A stretch of DNA of 8,282 nucleotides from Bacillus sp. (in: firmicutes) (GCA_003457145.1 DMSR01000548.1:1-8282), one strand, 5' to 3'. Counted from the first letter of the stretch, positions 1-6,898 are shown. Numbers and translations: made by a program. Notes: generated from the sequence alone by a model not told the origin.

Positions 1-1329
1 TGCCTGATACATCGACAAGTCATGCATCGTCGCAAAGTTGGCAATTTTATCAATCGATGTTGAGCCGATTGCACGCTTAGGTACATTGATAACCCTTTGC
101 AGGCTGATGTCATCATCGGGATTCGAAATCAAGCGCAGGTAGGCAAGGATATCCTTGATTTCCTTCCTGTCATAGAACTTGATGCCTCCGACGATATTGT
201 AATCGATGTTCGACTTCAGGAATGATTCCTCGATTACACGCGACTGGGCGTTCGTTCTGTATAAAATCGCCATATCAGAAAGCTTGCGGCCGTTCCTCAG
301 CAGCTCCTGAATCTTGCCGATGACGAACTGTGCCTCACCCTGCTCGCTGTCAGCACGGTAATGCATAATTTTATTCCCTTCGGCATTTTCTGTCCAAAGG
401 TTCTTTGGCTTACGGTTCATATTGTTCTGGATGACCATATTTGCCGCAAGCAGGATTTTTTTCGTAGAGCGGTAGTTTTGCTCAAGCAAAATGACACTCG
501 CCCTCGGATAGTCCTTTTCAAATGAAAGGATGTTTGCGATGTCTGCCCCGCGCCAGCGGTAGATTGACTGGTCGGAGTCCCCGACTACACAAAGGTTCTG
601 GAACCTTTGCGCAAGCAGTTTTACAAGCATATATTGCGCCCTGTTCGTATCCTGGTACTCATCAACGTGGATATACTGGAACTTGCGCTGGTAATATTCA
701 AGCACTTCAGGCACACGCATGAACAGCGTAATCGTTGTCATGATCAAATCGTCGAAATCCAGCGCCTGGTTCTTGCGAAGCTTCCGCTGGTACTCCACAT
801 ACACATCGCTGACCTTCTGTGAGAAATAATCACCGGCTGTTTTGGCGTATTCCTCAGGAGTGATCAATTCATTTTTTGCCGAACTGATTGTCCCTAGAAT
901 GGCCCGCGGATCATATTTCTTCGGGTCCATGTTCTTTTCTTTCAGGATTGACTTGATCACAGATTGCTGGTCAGTCGAATCAAGGATTGTGAAGTTACGG
1001 TTGAACCCCAAACGGTCAATATCTCTCCGTAAAATCCGTACACACATCGAGTGGAACGTCGAAATCCAGATATCATCTGCTGCTCCGCCCATCATTTTCT
1101 GGATACGCTCGCGCATCTCCCTCGCCGCTTTATTCGTAAACGTAATCGCCAGGATATTATAAGGATTTACCCCTTTTTCCACCATCAAAAAAGCGATCCT
1201 GTGAGTCAAAACCCTCGTTTTCCCGCTGCCCGCCCCAGCCATCAGCAGCAATGGTCCATCTGTCGTCTTGACAGCCGTCTGCTGCTCCGGGTTCAAGCCA
1301 TTCAATAATTTATCAGTTAAAAATTGCAC
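1..1329 (-). CDS. pcrA: ATP-dependent DNA helicase PcrA, N-terminal 443 codons (3' end outside window)
   Basis: Superfamily 1 helicase of the UvrD/Rep/PcrA group. It unwinds DNA 3' to 5' in repair, rolling-circle replication and removal of RecA or RNA polymerase obstacles. Visible motifs in order: Walker A GAGSGKT at residues 32-38, Walker B DEYQDT at 223-228, motif [15 protein letters not shown] at 250-261, and motif IV QNYRST with the ATP-contacting arginine at 287. The window stops at residue 443, within the 1A/1B/2A portion of a protein usually about 740 residues long. The start is GTG at 1329: it is preceded directly by an in-frame TAA, and the N-terminus [17 protein letters not shown] aligns with known PcrA starts. 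Family knowledge places ligA next in the operon, outside this window. No disruption is seen in the visible part. Confidence 0.97.
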   Translation of the reverse strand, partial: MQFLTDKLLNGLNPEQQTAVKTTDGPLLLMAGAGSGKTRVLTHRIAFLMVEKGVNPYNILAITFTNKAAREMRERIQKMMGGAADDIWISTFHSMCVRILRRDIDRLGFNRNFTILDSTDQQSVIKSILKEKNMDPKKYDPRAILGTISSAKNELITPEEYAKTAGDYFSQKVSDVYVEYQRKLRKNQALDFDDLIMTTITLFMRVPEVLEYYQRKFQYIHVDEYQDTNRAQYMLVKLLAQRFQNLCVVGDSDQSIYRWRGADIANILSFEKDYPRASVILLEQNYRSTKKILLAANMVIQNNMNRKPKNLWTENAEGNKIMHYRADSEQGEAQFVIGKIQELLRNGRKLSDMAILYRTNAQSRVIEESFLKSNIDYNIVGGIKFYDRKEIKDILAYLRLISNPDDDISLQRVINVPKRAIGSTSIDKIANFATMHDLSMYQA

Positions 1330-1332
1330 TTA

Positions 1333-1340
1333 CCCTCACC
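1333..1340 (-). promoter_or_regulatory. Ribosome binding site for the GTG start of pcrA
   Basis: The minus strand reads GGTGAGGG, then GTAA, then GTG. This G-rich purine tract is the only Shine-Dalgarno-like sequence near the N-terminus. Together with the in-frame TAA directly before the GTG, it leaves GTG at 1329 as the only sensible start; there is no ATG alternative. Confidence 0.7.
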
Positions 1341-1346
1341 ACCATA

Positions 1347-1360
1347 CAAACATTTGTTCT
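1347..1360 (-). promoter_or_regulatory. LexA (DinR) SOS box in front of pcrA
   Basis: The minus strand reads AGAACAAATGTTTG. Against the Bacillus SOS consensus CGAACRNRYGTTYC it matches 12 of 14 positions, missing only the two outermost bases. The GAAC-N4-GTTT half-sites are intact. It begins one base after a TAGAAT -10 element and ends 17 bp before the GTG start, so a bound repressor would cover the transcription start region. I infer LexA repression of pcrA relieved by DNA damage. I recall pcrA being listed in the B. subtilis LexA regulon but cannot verify that here. Confidence 0.72.
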
Positions 1361-1361
1361 C

Positions 1362-1390
1362 ATTCTATCTCAAAAACCACCAGTAAACAA
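1362..1390 (-). promoter_or_regulatory. Candidate sigma-A promoter of pcrA
   Basis: On the minus strand, -10 TAGAAT (1362-1367, five of six consensus bases) lies 17 bp downstream of TTGTTT (1385-1390, a weak -35 matching only TTG). The position fits the SOS box directly downstream and the pcrA start, and would give pcrA transcription independent of pcrB. The weak -35 is the main doubt. Confidence 0.5.
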
Positions 1391-1411
1391 CATAAATTAT
1401 GCCGCATTGAA

Positions 1412-1503
1412 GGGTCAGACCCCCACCACTTTAACACATCAACCAAGTAGGGGCCTGGCCCCCCACATACTTTAACTCATCAACCCGGCGGGGGCCTGGC
1501 ACC
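1412..1503. repeat. Tandem array of three short G/C palindromes, about 40 bp apart
   Basis: Three odd-length palindromes are spaced 39 and 41 bp centre to centre: GGGTCAGACCC (1412-1422, perfect arms around A), GGGGCCTGGCCCC (1450-1462, perfect arms around T) and GGGGCCTGGCACC (1491-1503, one mismatched pair). The spacers are also related: ACTTTAACACATCAACC (1428-1444) recurs as ACTTTAACTCATCAACC (1469-1485) with one change. This is therefore a duplicated unit of about 40 bp, not chance palindromes. It lies between pcrB's stop and pcrA's promoter. No T-run follows any of them on the minus strand, so they do not look like terminators. The motifs resemble dispersed REP-like palindromes that I recall from Bacillaceae, sometimes linked to IS200-like (RAYT) transposases; that link is from memory. 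Confidence 0.8.
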
Positions 1504-1521
1504 AACGCCTTAAAGGCAAGT

Positions 1522-2208
1522 TTATTTTTTGACGGCCTGTACCGTTTTTATCGCTTCTTCTATATTGTTGTATACCACATTTCCCACGACGATGACATCG
1601 GCTTTTCCCGCCATTTCTGCTGCCTGTGCTGCGGTTTCGATTCCGCCTCCATAAAAGAGGACGGTATGTTCGAGGACCCCTTTTGCTTCCTTAACTATCT
1701 CGGGATCGCCATATGTGCCGCTGTATTCTAAATAAAAGATTGGCAGGTTGAACATTTTTTCCGCCATCATTGCATAGGCCCTGATATCTTCAGCTCCAAG
1801 GTCTGTTTTTGCATCGGTCAGCTTAGCTGCTTTGCAGTCCGGATTGAGGATACAATATCCTTCCATCTTCACTTCTTCCCAATCCATCAGGTCACCGTAT
1901 TCCTTCACGGCTTCATGGTGCAGTCCTGTGATCCATTGAGGGTTGCTGCTGTTCAGCACAGTCGGGATGAAATAATAATCGAATCCGGGTGTGATCGCTT
2001 CGAGTGTCGAGACCTCAAGGATGCATGGTACCGTATAGCGTCGGATTCGGGACATCAAATCAAGGACACCTTCAAGAGTGACTCCATCCGTCCCTCCCAC
2101 CAAGATCGCATCGGTTCCGGACTCACAAATTCTATCAAGATCTTCCTCCGTTATTTCCTTATTAGGATCGAGTTTAAACACATGTCGCCACTCGCGAACA
2201 TCGTACAT
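1522..2208 (-). CDS. pcrB: Heptaprenylglyceryl phosphate synthase PcrB
   Basis: A TIM-barrel prenyltransferase of the GGGP-synthase/PcrB family. In Bacillaceae it joins heptaprenyl diphosphate to sn-glycerol-1-phosphate, the first step towards a heptaprenyl glyceryl ether lipid; it is cytosolic or membrane-associated. The 228 residues match the usual family length. Visible family stretches are [17 protein letters not shown] at the start, [54 protein letters not shown], and the phosphate-binding LFYGGGI followed by ADVIVVGN. The ATG at 2208 gives the canonical MYDV N-terminus. Upstream there is a GGGGG tract about 10 bases away and AAGG directly against the ATG, a slightly unusual spacing. It has its own promoter, and pcrA follows after a long 192-bp gap. 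The open frame shows no defect. Confidence 0.97.
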   Translation of the reverse strand: MYDVREWRHVFKLDPNKEITEEDLDRICESGTDAILVGGTDGVTLEGVLDLMSRIRRYTVPCILEVSTLEAITPGFDYYFIPTVLNSSNPQWITGLHHEAVKEYGDLMDWEEVKMEGYCILNPDCKAAKLTDAKTDLGAEDIRAYAMMAEKMFNLPIFYLEYSGTYGDPEIVKEAKGVLEHTVLFYGGGIETAAQAAEMAGKADVIVVGNVVYNNIEEAIKTVQAVKK

Positions 2209-2244
2209 CCTTGAATTGCCCCCATTCTATATTTCCATTCCACC

Positions 2245-2271
2245 ATTATAGCATTTGTTCTTTATATTCAA
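2245..2271 (-). promoter_or_regulatory. Extended -10 promoter of pcrB
   Basis: The minus strand carries TGCTATAAT (2245-2253), a perfect extended -10 (TGn plus TATAAT). Upstream, TTGAAT (2266-2271) matches the -35 at four bases with a 15-bp spacer; TTTTGA (2268-2273) gives a 17-bp spacer but a weaker match. The extended -10 can compensate for a poor -35. It sits 36 bp before the pcrB ATG and downstream of the decayed transporter's terminator, so pcrB should be transcribed on its own from here. Confidence 0.75.
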
Positions 2272-2322
2272 AAAGGAAACATAAGGTTAATGGTTCAATT
2301 TCACAGTGAGTGACGAATAATG

Positions 2323-2355
2323 AAAAAAGCATTCCCCGTAGAAAGGAACGCCTTC
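2323..2355 (-). terminator. Rho-independent terminator after the transporter remnant
   Basis: The minus strand reads AGGCGTTCC, a short loop, then GGAATGCTT running into a stretch of T. The arms pair over 9 bp allowing G-U wobbles and are followed by six T. It starts 9 bases after the stop codon of the restored C-terminal frame (2364), which supports that frame as the ancestral end of the gene. Confidence 0.75.
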
Positions 2356-2363
2356 TAATCGAT

Positions 2364-3046
2364 TTACAGATCGCGATGTTCATATTGCTCGGTGAACAAT
2401 TTTGAAAATATATAAAAGCTGATGCCGCTGACAATAGGGCCAAGTAGATTGGATCCAGACCGAAGAAGCTTATAAAGCCTCTTTCTCCAAGGAAAACGGC
2501 AAGACTGCCAAGGAATAGTGATGCGAGACTTCCGGCTGGGCTGGCCTTTTCCCATACATGTCCAACAATATAAGGAATGAATGCTCCTCCAGCCCTCAAT
2601 GTAAATGAAAACATCAATAGTGTGATAATATCCGATACATTCATGACTGCCATCAGCAAACTGAAGGCACTGACTACATACATGGTATAGCGCACCATCT
2701 TCAGCAATTTTCCGTCAGCCGCGTTCTTGTTCAAGTACTGATTGTAAATATCATTGGTAAAAATAGAGCCAGCAGCCAATAGATTGCTGGAGGCACTCGA
2801 CATCGTCGCCGAAATCAACACCGCGAATAAAATGCCTGTAACCACATCAGGCAATACCTCCATTGCCAGCACAGGCAGTGCGTATTGCGCGCCTCTTTCC
2901 ATCAGCATCGTTCCGTCAATCGTGCCATTCTGAACCATCCCATACATGAATAGACCGATCAACGCTGGGATGAATGCGAATAGAACATAAACAAAGGATG
3001 TGATATAGGAAGCTTGTTTCGCAGCTTTCCCATCCCTACCCCTCCC
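2364..3046 (-). pseudogene. Decayed sodium:solute symporter, C-terminal half only, frameshifted
   Basis: The translation carries sodium:solute symporter (SSS) family features: ARxxxYITSFVYVLFAFIPALIG-type helix, then GILFAVLISATMSSASSNLLA followed by FTNDIYNQYL, then several hydrophobic segments including AGGAFIPYIVGH. About 227 codons remain of a family usually near 480-510 residues. The N-terminal half is absent: the frame opens at an in-frame TAA (3047-3049), with no usable ATG and only a TTG at 2962 inside a helix. A second lesion lies near 2431-2440. After LDPIYLAL the frame gives a polar, cysteine-rich tail running through the terminator and the pcrB promoter, whereas the neighbouring frame gives IVSGISFYIFSKLFTEQ and stops at 2364, just before the terminator. 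Loss of one base, probably A from CTAATTGTC, explains this. The substrate cannot be told from the remnant. Confidence 0.85.
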
Positions 3047-3069
3047 TTAAAATTTAGCTAATAACCTGC

Positions 3070-3161
3070 TTTATTGGCGATTTTCAGTTTTTATTGGCGA
3101 TTTTCATAATTTATTGGCGAAAATGACTGGTTTATTGGCGAAAATAGAATTTTATTGGCGA
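3070..3161. repeat. Five direct copies of TTTATTGGCGA at 20-21 bp spacing
   Basis: Identical 11-bp copies occur at 3070-3080, 3090-3100, 3110-3120, 3131-3141 and 3151-3161, with start-to-start steps of 20, 20, 21 and 20 bp, close to two helical turns. The 9-10 bases between copies vary: the first two continue TTTTCA, the next two AAAT, the last CTGG. On the minus strand the unit reads TCGCCAATAAA. The array sits between yerC's terminator and the broken end of the transporter remnant. It is non-coding, with stops in several frames. The regular phase and exact cores look like an iteron-type protein-binding array or a young short tandem element; nothing in the sequence identifies a binding protein. 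Confidence 0.9.
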
Positions 3162-3202
3162 ACTGGAAATAATCCAAGAATTTTTCCAATTTTTAAATCC
3201 AT

Positions 3203-3234
3203 AAAAAAGAACGAAACCAATTTAGGTTCCGCTC
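3203..3234 (-). terminator. Rho-independent terminator of the yerA-yerB-yerC series
   Basis: The minus strand reads GAGCGGAACC, loop TAAATT, GGTTTCGTTC, then TTTTTT. The arms pair over 10 bp with two G-U wobbles. It lies 12 bases beyond the yerC stop codon and should end transcription coming from yerC, isolating it from the repeat array and the transporter remnant. Confidence 0.88.
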
Positions 3235-3245
3235 ACATAAAAAAG

Positions 3246-3560
3246 CTATTTCGCTTCTTCAGGGGTTTCCTGCTCTTTAAGTCGCTCAAGCGCCATTTCG
3301 TATGCATCGTTTCCATAGTTCAGGCATCGCTTTACCCTAGAAATTGTCGCGGTGCTGGCACCTGTTTCTGTCTCGATTTTATGATACGTTTTGCCCTCGC
3401 GGAGCATGCGCGCTACTTCAAGCCGCTGTGCGAGTGACTGGATTTCATTTACCGTAGCCAGATCATCGAAAAAACGATAGGCTTCGTCCAAGTCCTTCAG
3501 TGATAAAATTGCCTTAAATAATTGATCGAGGTCTTTTCCTCTTAACTTATCAATTTGCAT
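3246..3560 (-). CDS. yerC: YerC family TrpR-related DNA-binding protein
   Basis: A 104-residue member of the YerC/YecD family, related to the Trp repressor fold. Nearly the whole chain matches the B. subtilis protein as I remember it, including MQIDKLRGKDLDQLF and the helix-turn-helix GKTYHKIETETGASTATISR (about residues 56-75), followed by VKRCLNYGNDAYE. It is predicted to be a cytosolic DNA-binding regulator; its ligand and targets are not known to me. The ATG at 3560 has AAGGGG 8 bases upstream. It follows yerB by only 28 bp with no terminator between, so the two are probably co-transcribed, and a strong terminator follows it. The charged tail EQETPEEAK is the least conserved part. Confidence 0.95.
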   Translation of the reverse strand: MQIDKLRGKDLDQLFKAILSLKDLDEAYRFFDDLATVNEIQSLAQRLEVARMLREGKTYHKIETETGASTATISRVKRCLNYGNDAYEMALERLKEQETPEEAK

Positions 3561-3588
3561 TATTCATACCCCTTATTTAACTCAGATT

Positions 3589-4626
3589 TTATTGCTGAGA
3601 ATCGAATGAGACATCGCTGATTGATGGGACAATGTTGATCCACGTTTTCCCCGGAACGAGACCAGCTTTTACCCCACCGTTATAAGGAATGATTCTGCCG
3701 TCTTCATTTTTCCATTCTATCTCATTGACTTTGCCCTTTTGGAACAAGTATCCCTTGCCGCCAGACTTTATGTCGATTTCCCTGCGGCCTGCTGAATCGA
3801 CAATTCGATGGTCCATTTGCACAACCAGAATGTTATCAATCAGCACGGGTTCATTTGTATCAAGGTCAACCGTTTCTTCACTTCCTGTAAAACGGTGATA
3901 CTTACCCTTTTCTGGTACGTATTCATAAATGGAATTGAACGAAGCAGGACCATAGGATACCATAAATCCTTCTGCAGCTGCACCTTCAAGCTGGTCACTT
4001 TCTTCCTCGCTTAAAAATACCGCAGACTCTGGAGCCTTATCCATCTCTGAACCTTTTTTCTCTGCGCCCTTTAACATATTCTCATACGTGATATAAGAAT
4101 TATGAGGTGCCTTTCGGAAGCTAGCCCGCTTAAATAGAGTTCCGTCATATTGCATTCCATTTATATTATCAATTTCCCCGCGCTCAAGCATCGCCTTTGC
4201 TTCCGGGCTGTATCCATGGGCAACGAAAAAGCTGTCATAGCCTAGAGCCAGGTCAATGAAGTACTCCCTGGCACTCCGGACAGGCCCCACCTTTTCCGGC
4301 TGTTCACTTTGGTATATCGCGATGAACCTTGTTACATCGCCTTCTGCAAGAACCTCATAAATAAGATCTGCTTCATCGAGCCCAGATTGCGGCCTTGCTT
4401 TCGGATGGTTATTGACCACAACAGCAATGGCCCTCCTGGACGGTTCCTGCTCTGTTGGAACCCCCGTCAATGGAAAGTCATATGGAAGCTTTGCCACTTC
4501 TTCTTTCTCAATGTCCTCAACTTCTTTTTCTTTATGCTGTTGGACTTCTTCGTTTTTTGTCTCTTTGCTGCAGCCTGCCGCCAGCATCATCACTGCTGCC
4601 GTTGCTGCAATCCATTTTTTCATCAT
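3589..4626 (-). CDS. yerB: YerB-like lipoprotein, DUF3048 family
   Basis: A 345-residue exported protein. Residues 1-18 form a lipoprotein signal peptide (KK at 3-4, hydrophobic core, lipobox LAAG) with the lipidated cysteine at 19, so it should be anchored to the outer face of the membrane. Residues 20-46 are a highly charged Glu/Lys linker. The DUF3048 N-terminal domain follows, with NNHPKARPQSG (72-82), EGDVTRF (95-101), GPVRSAR (114-120), VAHGYS (135-140) and APHNSY (173-178). A C-terminal DUF3048 domain runs from about 220 to 335, ending GLVPGKTWINIVPS. The biochemical function of the family is not established. The ATG at 4626 is followed by a second ATG; AGGGGTGG upstream serves either. 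It lies between yerA (66-bp gap) and yerC (28-bp gap), probably in one transcript. Confidence 0.93.
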   Translation of the reverse strand: MMKKWIAATAAVMMLAAGCSKETKNEEVQQHKEKEVEDIEKEEVAKLPYDFPLTGVPTEQEPSRRAIAVVVNNHPKARPQSGLDEADLIYEVLAEGDVTRFIAIYQSEQPEKVGPVRSAREYFIDLALGYDSFFVAHGYSPEAKAMLERGEIDNINGMQYDGTLFKRASFRKAPHNSYITYENMLKGAEKKGSEMDKAPESAVFLSEEESDQLEGAAAEGFMVSYGPASFNSIYEYVPEKGKYHRFTGSEETVDLDTNEPVLIDNILVVQMDHRIVDSAGRREIDIKSGGKGYLFQKGKVNEIEWKNEDGRIIPYNGGVKAGLVPGKTWINIVPSISDVSFDSQQ

Positions 4627-4692
4627 TTAGCCACCCCTATGAACTCCCTATTCGTTCATGGCTGTTTTGTCTCTTAGAAGCACTTTTACATT

Positions 4693-6432
4693 TTAACGCA
4701 TTATCGTTGGAAAGAGTACCGTTTTTTTCATGACATCATAGATGCCTTGCTGGGTAATTCTGATATATGGCAGGTGTGTCGAAGAGAAGAATAGCAGTGA
4801 ATAAATCGGATCCGCGAATTTATAACCCCGTTCCTTCAAGTATTCAAGCAGCTGTTTTTCCTCTGCCATCAATTCGGAAACTGGATGACTCGACATGATA
4901 CCCTGCAGCCTTAATGGGATTTCTTTTACAGGAACGCCTCCCTCGCAAACAACGATTCCCCCGTTAAGCTCTTTCATCCGGTTAAAAGCAGCAAGCATAT
5001 CCTGTTTGCTCTTGCCAATCAAAATAATATCCCCGGTGTTTGAAAATGAACTTGCAAGTCCCTGAAGGCTTGTCGCAAACCCTTTTAGCACCGTATTGAT
5101 ACGCCACTCCCCATTTTTGTCCACAAGCATGAAAAAGCATTCATCATGGCTTGACGGCAGCTCATCCCCTGAAACATCGATGGAAATGGAATATGGTTTT
5201 GTTATCACGGAATTCTCCATCCTAATCCCAAACGGCATTGAAAATTGCATGTCATCAATTGAGAGATCCCAATTGATCTTCAAAGGTTCAAGTCCGAATT
5301 CAGACCAGTCAATTTCATTAGCAGCATCGATTGAGTTGCCGTCTCTCTTCACCCACTGTCCCTTTGCAAGCACAGAAACAGGTGTCGGGTTCAATTCATC
5401 ACTTAAAAGATTAATGTTCGCAATCCGTCCGGTTGCGATGTTACCGTGCAAATGCTCGAAATTATAATAGCGGGCCACATTGATTGTCGCCATATTGTAC
5501 GCATCCATGACTGGAACACCTTTTTCTATCGCGATCCGGATCAGTTCATCAATCACTCCATTTTCATAAAACGCTGTCGAAGACCCGTCCGTTGTCATCA
5601 TGAAGCGATCGTAGACCGCGATATCCAGCGCATGGATTTCATCAAGCAGCTTCGGCAAGTCAGGGCGAATAGATGAATGCCTTAGCGACACCATATATCC
5701 CTGCATCAGCCTCTTCCTCACGTCCTCACCGGTCATTGACTCATGGTCGCAATCAGCACCAAACAGCATCATCTTGGAAAGTGTCTTTTCGGACGCACCC
5801 GGAAAATGCCCCTCGATTTTCTTATTAAGGCGCTTCGTTTCCTGCATCCAGTGGAGGATCATATCATCCCCATCAAGTAGCTTAGGCCAGCTGGTCAGTT
5901 CTCCGCCCTGTACGACACTTTCATGCTCAAGCCAGGCTCTGACATTGCTATTTGAAAACACATCTTCCTCATGCTGTATTTCCGTTTGTGCGTCAAAGCG
6001 GCTCCACCAATACATCGTCACTGGATTGTTCTTCATTTCACAAATAAAAGAAAACGCTTTCTTTTTACCTGACTGTAAAGCAAGTACCATATTATCATTG
6101 ACTAATGTCGTCGTCCCCGTCTGTGATGCATAGGCAGCAAAAGAATGGGGATTATAAAGTTGAAACGGATGGGCGTGTGGCTCAATATAGCCTGGCACAA
6201 GCTTCATCCCGCTGCAATCCACTGTTTCGCACTGTTTTGTATTCTCAGGAAGATTTTCACCAACATACACAATCCGGTCATTGTAAATCCAAATGTTCGC
6301 AGTCATCCATTTGCGGAATGTCTGGTTCAGATACGTAGCATTCTTCAGCAAAATTGTCGGTGAAAGGGTACCGTCCAAAACAGAAGCATGGGCACGCAAT
6401 TGTTTGTTTTTCCATCGATAACGTTGTTCCAT
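4693..6432 (-). CDS. yerA: Adenine deaminase-like amidohydrolase YerA
   Basis: A 579-residue amidohydrolase-superfamily protein of the adenine deaminase-related YerA group. Visible features are the metal-binding HxH in PGYIEPHAHP (residues 80-89; His86, His88), GGELTSW (176-182, a likely metal-bridging glutamate at 178), EGHFPGAS (207-214, His209), DHES (229-232, His230) and TTDGSS (280-285, catalytic Asp282). The C-terminal third, from about 395, corresponds to the adenine-deaminase C-terminal domain. Family knowledge predicts hydrolytic deamination of a purine-like base, but the motif is HAHPFQ, not the HxHIESS of true AdeC enzymes, so substrate identity is uncertain. The ATG at 6432 has AAGGGG 7 bases upstream. 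It heads the yerA-yerB-yerC series and is divergent from the DUF2892 gene. Its closeness to purD is suggestive of purine metabolism only. Confidence 0.92.
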   Translation of the reverse strand: MEQRYRWKNKQLRAHASVLDGTLSPTILLKNATYLNQTFRKWMTANIWIYNDRIVYVGENLPENTKQCETVDCSGMKLVPGYIEPHAHPFQLYNPHSFAAYASQTGTTTLVNDNMVLALQSGKKKAFSFICEMKNNPVTMYWWSRFDAQTEIQHEEDVFSNSNVRAWLEHESVVQGGELTSWPKLLDGDDMILHWMQETKRLNKKIEGHFPGASEKTLSKMMLFGADCDHESMTGEDVRKRLMQGYMVSLRHSSIRPDLPKLLDEIHALDIAVYDRFMMTTDGSSTAFYENGVIDELIRIAIEKGVPVMDAYNMATINVARYYNFEHLHGNIATGRIANINLLSDELNPTPVSVLAKGQWVKRDGNSIDAANEIDWSEFGLEPLKINWDLSIDDMQFSMPFGIRMENSVITKPYSISIDVSGDELPSSHDECFFMLVDKNGEWRINTVLKGFATSLQGLASSFSNTGDIILIGKSKQDMLAAFNRMKELNGGIVVCEGGVPVKEIPLRLQGIMSSHPVSELMAEEKQLLEYLKERGYKFADPIYSLLFFSSTHLPYIRITQQGIYDVMKKTVLFPTIMR

Positions 6433-6462
6433 ACCTGTTCCCCTTTTCTCTGTTTAATCTCT

Positions 6463-6478
6463 ATTTTACCAGTGTCAA
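6463..6478 (-). promoter_or_regulatory. Tentative promoter elements for yerA
   Basis: The minus strand contains TTGACA (6473-6478), a perfect -35, and TGGTAAAAT (6463-6471), a good extended -10. They are only 4 bp apart, so they cannot work as a pair. Either the extended -10 acts without a -35, or TTGACA works with a poor -10 nearer the gene. The location, 31-46 bp before the yerA ATG, suits a promoter, but which start is used cannot be decided by eye. Confidence 0.35.
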
Positions 6479-6533
6479 TTACACCGGATCCATTCAGTTA
6501 ACAACAAAAGAAAGCCCTTTCATTATTGTTTTC

Positions 6534-6545
6534 TATGGTACCATA
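6534..6545. other. Perfect 12-bp palindrome in the yerA / DUF2892 divergent region
   Basis: TATGGTACCATA is an exact inverted repeat in the 181-bp region between the divergent yerA and DUF2892 genes. A second, looser inverted repeat (GAAAG, CC, CTTTC) lies at 6510-6521. Either could be an operator, but no known regulator's consensus is recognised and AT-rich palindromes this short can be chance. Confidence 0.3.
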
Positions 6546-6613
6546 TTTCGTTGTTTAACGCACTAAAGAATTTCAAAAAAATTGTAAAAAATTTGTGAAG
6601 GAGTGACAGAAAA

Positions 6614-6883
6614 ATGAATGTACGCCCGAACATCGGTATTTTAAACTCTCTGATCAGGATCACGTTGGGACTAACGATTCTCGCCTGGTCGACCTCTAAA
6701 ATGGTAAAAAGGCCTTGGCGTGAGTCGTATTTGTTCATGGCGATGATGGGTGCGATGAAAGTGGCCGAAGGAATCGTCCGCTATTGTCCGGTTACCGCCT
6801 TGTATGAAAAAGGCCAGGATATGATGGAACAAAACGAGGATGATGGTGAACAAGACCAGTGGATTCCATACAACCCGAGTTAA
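6614..6883 (+). CDS. YgaP-like small membrane protein (DUF2892)
   Basis: An 89-residue integral membrane protein with two predicted helices, about residues 7-27 and 38-56. The second runs into GAMKVAEGIVRYCPVTALY (46-64), the conserved segment ending in xxCPV/L that marks DUF2892/YgaP-like transmembrane domains. The N-terminus MNVRPNIGILNSLIRITLG is also typical. The C-terminus (66-83) is polar and acidic. There is no rhodanese domain, unlike full-length E. coli YgaP, so this is the stand-alone form; its function is unknown. The ATG has AAGGAG 10 bases upstream. It is plus-strand, divergent from yerA, with a second small membrane protein 63 bp downstream. No convincing promoter was found in 6546-6600. 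Confidence 0.85.
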   Translation: MNVRPNIGILNSLIRITLGLTILAWSTSKMVKRPWRESYLFMAMMGAMKVAEGIVRYCPVTALYEKGQDMMEQNEDDGEQDQWIPYNPS

Positions 6884-6898
6884 TTAGACTATTTGACA

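Noticed and set aside
1268..1450. Plus-strand open frame across the pcrA start and first palindrome
   Set aside because: It is the antisense of pcrA and its promoter; composition and lack of a ribosome binding site argue against a gene.
1507..1527. GCCTTAAAGGC followed by a T-rich run on the plus strand, resembling a terminator
   Set aside because: The loop would be only 1-3 bases, there is no plus-strand gene to end, and the T-rich part is the end of pcrB.
2974..3046. Purine-rich tract AAGGGAGGGG followed by an ATG on the minus strand, at the broken end of the transporter
   Set aside because: The ATG is out of frame with the transporter and stops after about 20 codons, so it does not rescue the remnant.
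3114..3437. Plus-strand open frame of 107 codons starting in the 11-bp repeat array
   Set aside because: It runs antisense through the yerC terminator and yerC itself, has no ribosome binding site and no recognisable domain.
4639..4659. Inverted repeat ATGAAC / GTTCAT between yerA and yerB
   Set aside because: Only 6 bp, no T-run; it may fold in the mRNA just ahead of the yerB ribosome binding site, but the evidence is too thin to list.
6619..6634. CCGAAC resembling the core of a PurR box near the start of the DUF2892 gene
   Set aside because: It is inside coding sequence, the AT-rich flanks of the PurBox are missing and there is no partner box.
6523..6738. Minus-strand open frame overlapping the DUF2892 gene
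   Set aside because: It is a shadow of the well-supported plus-strand gene and has no ribosome binding site or family similarity.
6893..6898. Perfect TTGACA -35 hexamer on the plus strand before the 37-residue gene
   Set aside because: At 16-18 bp downstream there is only the GC-rich hairpin arm, with no -10, so it is not a promoter.
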